Source: Methanoculleus sp. UBA208 (GTDB lineage: Archaea; Halobacteriota; Methanomicrobia; Methanomicrobiales; Methanoculleaceae). Taken from it: a stretch of 9,641 nucleotides of DNA. Below the pieces are notes generated by a model. It was not told the DNA's origin. It worked only from the letters and a program-made list of their open reading frames with translations, and made no database searches. Shown here in pieces: positions 1 through 6,900 of this stretch. Position 1 is the stretch's first letter, and each line of letters starts with the position of its first letter. The DNA is taken from positions 2,490-12,130 of the forward strand of contig NZ_DAFZ01000113.1 of assembly GCF_002498065.1 (NCBI RefSeq), in the 5' to 3' direction. A program made the translations under genes and the position numbers.

Positions 1-76
1 GGGGGCGCGGGGCGGGGGGGGGGGCCCCCCCCCCCCCCCGGCGGCGGGGGGGGGGGGGGGGGGGGGGCAGGGGGGT
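1..76. repeat. G/C homopolymer tract, probable sequence artefact
   Basis: The first 76 bases are almost only G and C. They include an 11-G run (14-24) directly followed by a 15-C run (25-39), and a 22-G run (46-67). The G11/C11 junction is a perfect inverted repeat with no loop. Normal mixed sequence begins at about base 77. Such runs are unlike the rest of the window. They are best explained as low-quality base calls or a contig end, for example poly-G from two-colour sequencing chemistry. A real G-quadruplex-forming tract cannot be excluded from sequence alone. Confidence 0.8.
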
Positions 77-368
77 GGCTGCCGTCCCGGCTGGCCGGTG
101 GCGGCGGTCTTTGCATTTCAAGGATTTTTATAAAATTAAGTGGATTATATCTCATATCCGGAGCCTGTTAACCCGTCAGAAATACCCCCCGGGACCTCCG
201 GCCGGGACGGGCATTCACCGTGCCACACGCGCTAAAGTTCGATACTGTATTTATATATTTCTATTTTCGTTCGAGTTTTGGAAATAATTGAAACAAGCGA
301 TTATCTCTGAAATGAGTTGCCCGTTTGTGATTTAAAATAATGTGGATCGTTTATTCAATTTAAAAAAC
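77..368. other. AT-rich upstream region without a supported gene
   Basis: After a short GC-rich stretch this region becomes AT-rich, with several TATA-like patches (around 124-134 and 250-260). It is the leader side of the beta-helix gene that starts at 420. A 70-codon frame crosses it (75-287), but it starts inside the G-tract, resembles no family I recognise and has no ribosome binding site, so I do not call it. The patch TTTATATATTT at 250-260 is a good-looking TATA box. If used for the 420 start it would give a leader of about 140 bases; it could instead serve a small RNA. Nothing else is recognisable here. Confidence 0.5.
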
Positions 369-379
369 ATTTTAAATTA
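369..379 (+). promoter_or_regulatory. Candidate TATA box of the first beta-helix gene
   Basis: ATTTTAAATTA is centred about 47 bases before the ATG at 420. Archaeal transcription usually begins about 25 bases after the TATA centre, which would put the start near 398 and leave a leader of about 20 bases containing the ribosome binding site. The paralogue at 8620 has its TATA box about 51 bases before its ATG, so the geometry is similar. The stronger-looking TTTATATATTT at 250-260 is the alternative. Confidence 0.45.
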
Positions 380-407
380 CGGTTATCAGATAATGCAGTA
401 TCTCCCA

Positions 408-416
408 AGAGGTGAG
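408..416 (+). promoter_or_regulatory. Shine-Dalgarno site fixing the start at 420
   Basis: AGAGGTGAG lies 3 bases before ATG 420 (core GAGGTGA at 409-415, 4 bases before it). This is a close match to the complement of the archaeal 16S rRNA 3' end. It decides in favour of ATG 420 over the in-frame GTG at 342, which has no such site and would put 26 extra residues in front of the signal peptide. Confidence 0.85.
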
Positions 417-419
417 ATA

Positions 420-2990
420 ATGCGAGATAGACGGACAACGAAGCTTCTTATTGTAGTGTTCCTGATTGTCGGGCTCGTCCCGATTGTCGGGGCGCTCGAA
501 GCGACCCCCAACACGATTGTCGCGGCAAGCGACAGCAGTGCGGCCGATAAAGCAGCGGCCGACTACGTCTGTGATGGGGTCAACGATCACGTGGAGATCC
601 AGGCAGCACTGAACGCCCAACCCTCATCAGGCGGTGTTGTCCTCCTCTCCAGTGGCACATACAACTGCGCCGGGATCATTGCTCCCAAAGCAGGCTCCAC
701 TCTCATGGGGGAAGGTGAATCGGAGACATACCTCGTGTTCACCCGCGACGGACGCATCAACGTCGACCGTGAGTACGTCACGCTGGACGGGTTCCACATC
801 AAGGGAACCGGCTACAGTAGCGGCGTCAAGTGGCTCGGCGTGATGAACGTCCGGGCAAGCCACGCGAAGATCCACAACGTCACGGGCACCGCGGATGCGA
901 GCATCCAGGCGGTTTACCTCCTGATTCACGATCCGACGGTATACGCTCCCACCCTGGAGGACGTCGAGTTCGTCAACTGCAAGGCCGTGGACACCGGCAC
1001 CTACGGGTTCCTCCACAACGCCTGGGGCTCGACGAACATGGTGATCAAGAACGTCCGCTATGACAACTGCGCCGCGATCAACTGCGGCAAGTTTGGCGTG
1101 TTCAACCCCTGGATCACCGGGTTCGACTTTGCGGAATTGAACGACATGGACGGCCTTCGCGTGACGAACTGTCTTGCGGAAGGCAACCTGGAGTCCGGGT
1201 TCCACTTCGAGTTCGATCCCAAAGTGACGAACGCGGTTCTCGAGAACTGCGTGAGCCGCAACAACGGCCAGAAAGCCTTCCCGACGAAGGCTTACAACCC
1301 GAACGACATGTCCACCCACTACTTCGGGTGCGGCTACTACGCCCCGAACTGTGACGCGACGTTCATCAACTGCGTCGCGGAGGGCAACTCCATGAACGGG
1401 TTCTACACGACGAACGGCGGCAAGCTCTACAACTGTGTCGAGAAGGACACCGGCATCGGGAGAACCGACTTCTCCTACCGGGTGCCCGCCGGCTACTACA
1501 GCATCCCGACCCGTTCGGTCAACCCCTCCACAGTGATGGAGAACTGCACGAGCATCAACTCGAACGGCTACGGCCTGCAGGTCGACCTCGCGAACAACGT
1601 GAAGATCCGGAACTTCCACCTGGTCGATCCGATCGGCTACAACGGCAAGGGCTCGAGCCTCGGCGGCACGAACGGCCAGTTCGACAACTCCGAGGTGAGC
1701 ATCTATGCATCCGGCAACCGTGTGGAGACGCTGGTCTGGGCGAAGGAGAATATTAACACCGTCTTCTCCGGTCAGATCGTCTCCGACGCCGCAAAGCCGT
1801 TCGTGATCGAGGGCTACAGAACCAAAAACGTCCTCGTGAAGGATATGGAGATCGTCTCCAGGACCCTCCCCGCCGGCTCCCCCGGCGTGACCATCGCGAG
1901 CACGGTTCCGGCCGGTCAGGCGACCCTCCAGAACGTGGAGGTGACGTCCACCGGCTCGCCGGTACCGACGCCGACCGTGACCGTTCCCGCCACGCCGGCT
2001 CCCTCCGGGAAGCCCGACCTCGTGGTGACCGACATCTCCTGGACGCCGGCAAACCCGGGCTCCGGGGATGCGGTGACGATGAAGGCCACCATCAAGAACC
2101 AGGGCGACGCCCCCACGCCTGCGGGCGCGAAGCACGGCGTCCTCTTCACGTTCGATGACGGGGCCGCCGGGTCCGGCGTCTGGTCCGATACCCACACCGC
2201 GCCGATTGCTCCGGGTGAATGGGTCACCCTGACCGCGAACGGCGGCTCGGCCGGTGCAACCTGGAAGGCCGTCGAAGGCACTCACACCGTGAAGGCCAAC
2301 GTGGACGACGTCAACCGGATCGCCGAGAGCAATGACGCGAACAACATCAGGAGTGAACAGATCACGGTCGCAAAGGCCGCGTCGGGGTCTACCCCGACCC
2401 CCACTCCCACCACGCCTGCCCCCTCCGGGAAGCCCGACCTTGTGGTGACCGGCATCTCCTGGACGCCGGCGAACCCGGAAACCGGGAGTGCGGTGACGCT
2501 GAAAGCCACGATCAAGAACCAGGGGACGGCACCCACGCCTGCGGGCACGAAGCACGGTGTCCTCTTCACGTTCGATGACGGGGCCGCCGGTCCGGGAGTC
2601 TGGTCCGACACCTACACCACGGCTATCGCCCCGGGCGCATCGGTCACCCTGACCGCGAACGGCGGTTCGGCCGGTGCAACCTGGAAGGCCGTCGAAGGCA
2701 CTCACACCGTGAAGGCCAATGTGGACGACGTCAACCGGATCGCCGAGAGCAATGAAGCGAATAACGTCATGAGCAAGGAGATCGTCGTCGGAAGCCTGCC
2801 GGTTCCCGTCAGGGGAGACCTGAACGGAGACGGCAACGTCAACTGGGCCGACGTGACGATCGCTGCCGGAATGGCACAGGGAACCGGCCCGTCCGATGCA
2901 GCTGCCGATTTTAATGGAGACGGCACCGTGGACTGGAAGGATGTTGCCCTGCTGACCGACTTCTTCTTCGGCAGGACCTCTTCCCTGTAA
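420..2990 (+). CDS. Secreted right-handed beta-helix protein with two CARDB domains and a dockerin-like end
   Basis: The 856-residue product is predicted to be exported. It opens with a basic MRDRRTTK stretch, a hydrophobic core and a likely signal peptidase site near residue 25. Residues about 30-505 form a pectate-lyase-like parallel beta-helix, with an entry segment (EIQAALN, GTYNCAG) and repeated coils carrying an Asn-Cys pair (Cys 187, 217, 251, 277, 318, 339, 376). A Pro/Thr linker leads to two CARDB domains, starting near residues 531 and 671 and separated by a second Thr-Pro linker. CARDB domains are adhesion-like modules of cell-surface proteins. Residues 800-812 and 830-842 are two calcium-binding loops of dockerin type I pattern (D-x-N-G-D-G). 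No transmembrane or PGF-CTERM-like anchor is seen at the end. No catalytic residues can be assigned, so binding or structural roles are as likely as lyase activity. The start at 420 follows from a strong ribosome binding site and the signal peptide. A close paralogue begins at 8620. Confidence 0.92.
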   Translation: MRDRRTTKLLIVVFLIVGLVPIVGALEATPNTIVAASDSSAADKAAADYVCDGVNDHVEIQAALNAQPSSGGVVLLSSGTYNCAGIIAPKAGSTLMGEGESETYLVFTRDGRINVDREYVTLDGFHIKGTGYSSGVKWLGVMNVRASHAKIHNVTGTADASIQAVYLLIHDPTVYAPTLEDVEFVNCKAVDTGTYGFLHNAWGSTNMVIKNVRYDNCAAINCGKFGVFNPWITGFDFAELNDMDGLRVTNCLAEGNLESGFHFEFDPKVTNAVLENCVSRNNGQKAFPTKAYNPNDMSTHYFGCGYYAPNCDATFINCVAEGNSMNGFYTTNGGKLYNCVEKDTGIGRTDFSYRVPAGYYSIPTRSVNPSTVMENCTSINSNGYGLQVDLANNVKIRNFHLVDPIGYNGKGSSLGGTNGQFDNSEVSIYASGNRVETLVWAKENINTVFSGQIVSDAAKPFVIEGYRTKNVLVKDMEIVSRTLPAGSPGVTIASTVPAGQATLQNVEVTSTGSPVPTPTVTVPATPAPSGKPDLVVTDISWTPANPGSGDAVTMKATIKNQGDAPTPAGAKHGVLFTFDDGAAGSGVWSDTHTAPIAPGEWVTLTANGGSAGATWKAVEGTHTVKANVDDVNRIAESNDANNIRSEQITVAKAASGSTPTPTPTTPAPSGKPDLVVTGISWTPANPETGSAVTLKATIKNQGTAPTPAGTKHGVLFTFDDGAAGPGVWSDTYTTAIAPGASVTLTANGGSAGATWKAVEGTHTVKANVDDVNRIAESNEANNVMSKEIVVGSLPVPVRGDLNGDGNVNWADVTIAAGMAQGTGPSDAAADFNGDGTVDWKDVALLTDFFFGRTSSL
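2001..2790 (+). repeat. Intragenic tandem duplication of the CARDB module (420-base period)
   Basis: Two copies of the linker-plus-CARDB module lie exactly 420 bases (140 codons) apart: the Lys-Pro-Asp that opens each domain is at 2010 and at 2430. Bases 2247-2299 are identical to 2667-2719 (53 bases), and the next 35 bases after one mismatch are identical too. The first parts of the modules differ more, especially around 2059-2068 and 2161-2220. The pattern of long identical blocks beside divergent ones suggests a duplication followed by local gene conversion. Confidence 0.9.
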
Positions 2991-2998
2991 AGCGTTTG

Positions 2999-3037
2999 CC
3001 AGGAGCAGTGGTTGCTCCCTCACCTCCTCCTGGTTTT
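2999..3037 (+). terminator. Possible terminator hairpin after the first beta-helix gene
   Basis: Eight bases after the stop codon, CCAGGAG (2999-3005) can pair with CTCCTGG (3027-3033), followed by four T. An alternative inner stem is GGAGCA (3002-3007) with TGCTCC (3013-3018) around a 5-base loop. The T-run is short, and archaeal termination depends mainly on T-rich stretches, so this is tentative. The remaining bases up to the next promoter (3038-3207) show nothing I can recognise. Confidence 0.4.
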
Positions 3038-3207
3038 GCCACGGGTGCCGCCACCTAACACCTGTACAGTGCGTGACCATATTGGTTATGGACAGGTTCC
3101 CTCGCCCGATCCGGTGAGCATTTTCTGCTGCCTTCTCGTGCAACACAGTCCTGAGAGTTCTTTCCTCGAGAATCTCCGGCTCTCCCGGGGTCGGAGCGAT
3201 GGATACA

Positions 3208-3217
3208 TCTATATAGG
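3208..3217 (+). promoter_or_regulatory. TATA box of the flippase gene (leaderless promoter)
   Basis: TCTATATAGG ends 23 bases before ATG 3241. With the usual archaeal spacing, transcription would start at or within a few bases of the ATG, so the mRNA should be leaderless. This agrees with the absence of any ribosome binding site. The same 10 bases at the same 23-base distance precede the GT4 gene on the other strand (8100-8109). Confidence 0.75.
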
Positions 3218-3240
3218 TGCCACCCGATACTGCCGACCGA

Positions 3241-4482
3241 ATGGCAGTAGCACTCCCGAAAAACTTCAGCGAGGTCAGGCAGCACCTGCAGGAGCCGCTT
3301 ATCCGGAATTCGTTCTTCATCATGGCGTCATCGTTCGCCGCTGCGGGGTTCGGGTTCTTCTTCTGGATGATTGCAGCCCGATTCTACTCACAGGCGGACG
3401 TGGGTATTGCAACCGCCCTGATGTCGTCCATGGGGCTCCTCATCCTCATCTCCCGGCTCGGCCTGGACCAGTCGGTGATCCGGTTCTTTCCCCTGCGCGA
3501 CAAGAACCGGGTGCTCGGAACCGCCATCCTCGTCCCGACCGCGGTGGCGCTCGGTGCGGGGCTGATCTTCATCGCCGCAGTGGACGTCGTATCCCCCGAG
3601 CTCACGATCGTCAGGTCGATCGCACCGCTCTACCTCATCATCCTCGGGGCCTACTCCATCACCTGGGTCCTTGAAGGTGCGTTCAACGCCCTGCGCAAGT
3701 CCGAGCACTACTTCACCCTGAACCTGCTCTACGGGACGAGGATCCTCTTCCTGGTCCCCCTGGTATTCCTCGGGGCGATAGGCATCTTCGGCGCTTTCGG
3801 CTTCTCGTTCATCCTCGGTCTCGCCCTCGCCCTTGTCCTTCTCACCCGGTGCTCCGTGAAACCGACGCCGTGCGTCGACCGGGTCTTCCTGCGGGAGGCA
3901 TGGCAGTTCTCTGCCGGTGCGTATATTGCCGGGATACTGATGTCTGCGCCGAACATGGTCATCCCGATCATGGTGCTCCACGTGCTCGGGGCGGAGAGCA
4001 CCGCCAACTACTACATCACCTACGCAATCGTCTCGATACTCTTCATGATCCCCTACGCGTTCACGACCTCGCTCTTCGTCGAGGGGAGCCACGGGGGGGA
4101 GATGAAGAAGAGCGTGCTCCGGACGCTCGCGAGCATGTTCGCCCTGCTCATACCTGCGATCATCGCCCTCGCCCTCTTCGGGGAGCAGATCCTCAACCTG
4201 ATCGGCAAGGACTACGTCGAAGGGATGGCCCTGCTCCGGGTGCTCGCGCTCTCCGCCCTGTTCGTCTCCGTCTGCCAGACCTTTATATCCATCTCAAAGG
4301 TCAGAAACGACATCCGGAGCCTCATCATCCTCAGCAGTTTCATCAGCGTTGCCCTGCTCGGGCTTGGCTATGCCCTGATGAACCGGTTCGGCCTCATCGG
4401 CATGGGGTATGCGTGGCTTGCCACGTACGCGGCAGGAACGCTCCTCGTCGGCATCGTCCTGAAGAAGAAAGGATGGGTATAA
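3241..4482 (+). CDS. Oligosaccharide flippase, Wzx/RfbX type (MOP superfamily)
   Basis: A 413-residue, very hydrophobic protein with about 12 predicted membrane helices, the first at residues 24-44 after a short basic/amphipathic start. The pattern around residues 45-85 (ARFYS-QADVG-IATAL, then SRLGLDQSVIRFFP) is typical of polysaccharide-synthesis flippases. These move lipid-linked oligosaccharides from the cytoplasmic to the outer face of the membrane. The length is at the short end for the family but both halves are present. An in-frame GTG at 3217 overlaps the TATA box and so would lie upstream of the expected transcript; ATG 3241 sits where a leaderless mRNA would begin. The gene converges with the DUF2206 gene, with 27 bases between their stops. 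Its likely substrate is the surface glycan or protein-linked glycan precursor made by neighbouring transferases; this is inferred from context. Confidence 0.9.
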   Translation: MAVALPKNFSEVRQHLQEPLIRNSFFIMASSFAAAGFGFFFWMIAARFYSQADVGIATALMSSMGLLILISRLGLDQSVIRFFPLRDKNRVLGTAILVPTAVALGAGLIFIAAVDVVSPELTIVRSIAPLYLIILGAYSITWVLEGAFNALRKSEHYFTLNLLYGTRILFLVPLVFLGAIGIFGAFGFSFILGLALALVLLTRCSVKPTPCVDRVFLREAWQFSAGAYIAGILMSAPNMVIPIMVLHVLGAESTANYYITYAIVSILFMIPYAFTTSLFVEGSHGGEMKKSVLRTLASMFALLIPAIIALALFGEQILNLIGKDYVEGMALLRVLALSALFVSVCQTFISISKVRNDIRSLIILSSFISVALLGLGYALMNRFGLIGMGYAWLATYAAGTLLVGIVLKKKGWV

Positions 4483-4509
4483 CTCTTTTAGGTGCTGCCC
4501 GGGTCTGGG
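4483..4509. terminator. Short convergent gap with a T-run
   Basis: Only 27 bases separate the stops of two converging genes. On the + strand a CTCTTTTA tract (4483-4490) directly follows the flippase stop and could serve as a T-rich archaeal terminator. On the minus strand, the T/C-rich complement of the last flippase codons (about 4455-4480) could stop transcription of the DUF2206 gene. No stable hairpin is evident. Confidence 0.3.
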
Positions 4510-6717
4510 TTAGCGGTAGTAGACGGCGGAACCGGCGTTGTCATAGACCCTGTGATGGTCCCGGATGAACCATCCGGCATCGGTATAGGTTGCCGTAGTG
4601 ACCGCGTGCTGCTGTGCCTCGATCCGGATGCTGTCCCGGACAAGATTGTACGTGCCGAAGTAGAGGTAGGTGCCGGGCTCCACCAGTGATGCATCTCCCG
4701 GAATATATCGCTGGCGGTGCGGGTCGAACCCCTGCAGGAGCCACCAGCGCGTGCCGTCGACGTAGATGGGGCGCTCGATACCCTTCGAAAAGATCCATTC
4801 TGCTCCCTGGACCTCTTTGCCGTTGAAGACCGGCTTGTCCCCGGTAGTCTCGAGCGCCATCGATGTCGGGTTATCGTCCACGACCTGGTAGATGAAGCCG
4901 CTGTTGAAGAGGAAGAAGACGGCGAAGAATACCGATAATGCCTGATAGGCCGTTCCCATGAACGGAGCGCCCCTTATCGTGCGTATCCTTCCGGCTATTG
5001 CCTCGTAGATCGCTATGCCGCCGATGATCGCGAACGGGGCGAGGAAGATCAGGGTGATGTGGTAGAGGCGGCTGGTGTTGAGCGAGCTTGCGAAGAACGG
5101 AACGGCGATGCCGGCTACGTTGATGAGGAGGAAGACGAGCGAAACGGCAAGGTACTCGGGCTCAATGCGCCATCGCCCGCGCTTTAAGAGGGTTGCGAGC
5201 AGTCCCACGGCGATGAGGCCCTGGGTGGCGATATGGACGAGCTTTGCCAGGCCGTGCAGGGGCGTCGTCGACTGGCTGGTGAGGATCTGCATCCCCTGCG
5301 CGGTTGTCGAGTTGAAGGAGTCCGTAAAGAGGGTGGTCCATATCTTATCCCCGATCCCGGTGACGGTGGCAAGCGCCGTGCCTTCGGCCACCGTCGAGTA
5401 CCAGAGGTAGGCGAAGGCGGCAAAGATGAGGATGTAGGGGAGGACGAGCGTCCGGATCGGCACTCCCCCGTCGGTCCCCGAAGGAGCGATCGGATCGGAC
5501 TTCAGAAGGGCCGTGCTTCGGGTGACCCATTTCGGCAGCCAGGCCTGCAGGCGCTCGGGAATAACGAGCAGCAGCCATGCCGGAATGAGCGAGAAGAAGT
5601 AGATGTACGAGAGGCCGTAATGCGATACGATCATGGCAAAGGCAAACGTGACCATGAGGAACGCCTGCCTGTTGCGGCCCATGGACTTGTCGATCATCAC
5701 AAGGATGGTCAGCGCGAGAAAGAGCTCCGCGATCTGCTGGCGGGCAAGAGAGATCATCTCCGTATAGAACGTGAAGAACGAGAAGAAGAAGAAGGTGGAG
5801 AAGAACCCGATCCTCGCGTCCGTCTGCTTCTCGACCGCCCGGTAGAGTCCGAGCGGCACGAGCGCGAAGAGGAGGGGATAGATGATCTTGAAGACCCAGA
5901 CGGGGTCCAGATCGGAGATGAGCGAGTAGATGGGGACGAGGGCAACGACGGAGAGCATCCCGTTCGTGTTGTACGGTATGGTCATGTCCCAGAACCCCGG
6001 TATCAGCACGCCGTTTGCGAGGTGGAGCTCGTGATGGATATCGTAGCCCCAGATATACCCCGATATCAGCGAGGTATGGTAGAGGAGCGCGAGCGCGATG
6101 GTGTAGACCGCGAGCCCATAACAGGAAGCCGGGATGAGGCGGTCGAACCCGACGGCGAGGCCGACGATCGCTATCAGGATGAGGAGCAGGAAGAGGAGCG
6201 TGACCATGTGGTATTCGTCGCGCACGTACGTCCCGATGATCGCAAGGAGCGGAAACAGCATCAGGAACGGCACCGCCGGAGAGGCCGGGACGGTTATCTT
6301 CGGGTTCGCGCCGGCGTGTCCCCGGTCCCTGGTAAGCGCGATGTAGAGCAGAACCTGCACGACGGCGACGATCGTGATGAAGAGGATCGCAAATGAGAAC
6401 GGCCGTGCAAACCCGAGCAGCGGGTAGGCGATGTTGGCGGCGAGGCCGGTGAGCATGAGGACCACAAGGCTCAGCCCGACGGAGTAGAGCAGCGTCTCGA
6501 TCGTGCCGAGGTTATGAAGCCTGAGCGCCTTCAGCACGAGAATCCCGGGCAGGAAGGTGAGATACAGAAAGGCCAGGGCCTCTCTTGCGATCGGTATGTG
6601 ATACCCGACAAGACCGAGGAAGACTACTGCGACGAAGACGAGCTGGATAGCCTGGAATACACGGAAAAACGTTTTGTTATCCCAGTCGTTCATTCGGAAC
6701 GGGTTATACAGGTGCAT
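4510..6717 (-). CDS. DUF2206-family polytopic membrane protein, candidate GT-C-type glycosyltransferase
   Basis: A 735-residue protein with many membrane helices from about residue 18 to 610, then a roughly 120-residue soluble C-terminal part, probably outside the cell. I recognise it from memory as DUF2206, a family of methanogen membrane proteins. The start (NPFRMNDW), the segment with FLPG at residues 55-58 followed by an SVGLSL helix (DUF1616-like), and the loop motif GYDIHHE at 224-230 all fit. The acidic/His loop motif in front of a helix bundle resembles the first external loop of GT-C glycosyltransferases, which use lipid-phosphate sugars. Transferase activity is therefore my inference, not an established function. 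I chose ATG 6717 because the family start lies there and a TATA-like element sits 22 bases upstream; an in-frame ATG at 6786 would add 23 polar residues without a ribosome binding site. It lies downstream of, and in the same direction as, the GT4 gene. Confidence 0.82.
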   Translation of the reverse strand: MHLYNPFRMNDWDNKTFFRVFQAIQLVFVAVVFLGLVGYHIPIAREALAFLYLTFLPGILVLKALRLHNLGTIETLLYSVGLSLVVLMLTGLAANIAYPLLGFARPFSFAILFITIVAVVQVLLYIALTRDRGHAGANPKITVPASPAVPFLMLFPLLAIIGTYVRDEYHMVTLLFLLLILIAIVGLAVGFDRLIPASCYGLAVYTIALALLYHTSLISGYIWGYDIHHELHLANGVLIPGFWDMTIPYNTNGMLSVVALVPIYSLISDLDPVWVFKIIYPLLFALVPLGLYRAVEKQTDARIGFFSTFFFFSFFTFYTEMISLARQQIAELFLALTILVMIDKSMGRNRQAFLMVTFAFAMIVSHYGLSYIYFFSLIPAWLLLVIPERLQAWLPKWVTRSTALLKSDPIAPSGTDGGVPIRTLVLPYILIFAAFAYLWYSTVAEGTALATVTGIGDKIWTTLFTDSFNSTTAQGMQILTSQSTTPLHGLAKLVHIATQGLIAVGLLATLLKRGRWRIEPEYLAVSLVFLLINVAGIAVPFFASSLNTSRLYHITLIFLAPFAIIGGIAIYEAIAGRIRTIRGAPFMGTAYQALSVFFAVFFLFNSGFIYQVVDDNPTSMALETTGDKPVFNGKEVQGAEWIFSKGIERPIYVDGTRWWLLQGFDPHRQRYIPGDASLVEPGTYLYFGTYNLVRDSIRIEAQQHAVTTATYTDAGWFIRDHHRVYDNAGSAVYYR

Positions 6718-6739
6718 GGTATCCCTTGTTCTCTGGTCG

Positions 6740-6749
6740 GCTATGTGTA
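6740..6749 (-). promoter_or_regulatory. Weak TATA-like element of the DUF2206 gene
   Basis: Read on the minus strand, TACACATAGC ends 22 bases before ATG 6717, almost the same distance as the TCTATATAGG boxes of the other two glycan genes, and it matches that sequence at 6 of 10 positions. It suggests a leaderless transcript from 6717. A second AT-rich patch (ATTAATAG on the minus strand, 6825-6832) could instead drive a transcript from the ATG at 6786. The rest of the gap to 6900 is GC-rich and shows nothing I can name. Confidence 0.4.
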
Positions 6750-6900
6750 TGGACAGCGTGTCTTTTCCTTCGGTGGCGCCTGGCATGCCGCATGCCGCAT
6801 CGATGCACCTACTCTCCGGTCAACCTATTAATGTGTTGCGTCAGCCCGGGCCTTTTTGCGGGAACAGCCCCCGTCCCGTGCGTCTGTCCCGTCCGGGAGG

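Noticed and set aside
75..287. A 70-codon frame at the left edge
   Set aside because: It starts inside the suspect G-tract, has no ribosome binding site and crosses AT-rich promoter-like DNA.
342..419. GTG 342 as the start of the first beta-helix gene
   Set aside because: It would place 26 AT-rich-coded residues before the signal peptide and has no ribosome binding site, whereas ATG 420 has a strong one 4 bases upstream.
627..3323. An 898-codon open frame on the minus strand opposite the first beta-helix gene
   Set aside because: It is a shadow produced by GC-rich codons. Its translation is rich in Arg, Gly, Val and His without domains, while the opposite strand encodes a signal peptide, CARDB domains and dockerin-like loops.
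3388..4092. A 234-codon minus-strand frame opposite the flippase
   Set aside because: Same charged low-complexity character, with no domain. It is a shadow of the flippase.
5233..6396. A 387-codon plus-strand frame inside the DUF2206 gene
   Set aside because: Its translation is a highly charged Arg/Glu/Asp string complementary to membrane-helix codons. The minus strand encodes a recognisable membrane protein.
6718..6786. ATG 6786 as the start of the DUF2206 gene
   Set aside because: The extra 23 residues are polar and precede the family-typical NPFRMNDW start. No ribosome binding site is placed for it, and the TATA-like element at 6740-6749 fits a start at 6717. It is not fully excluded.
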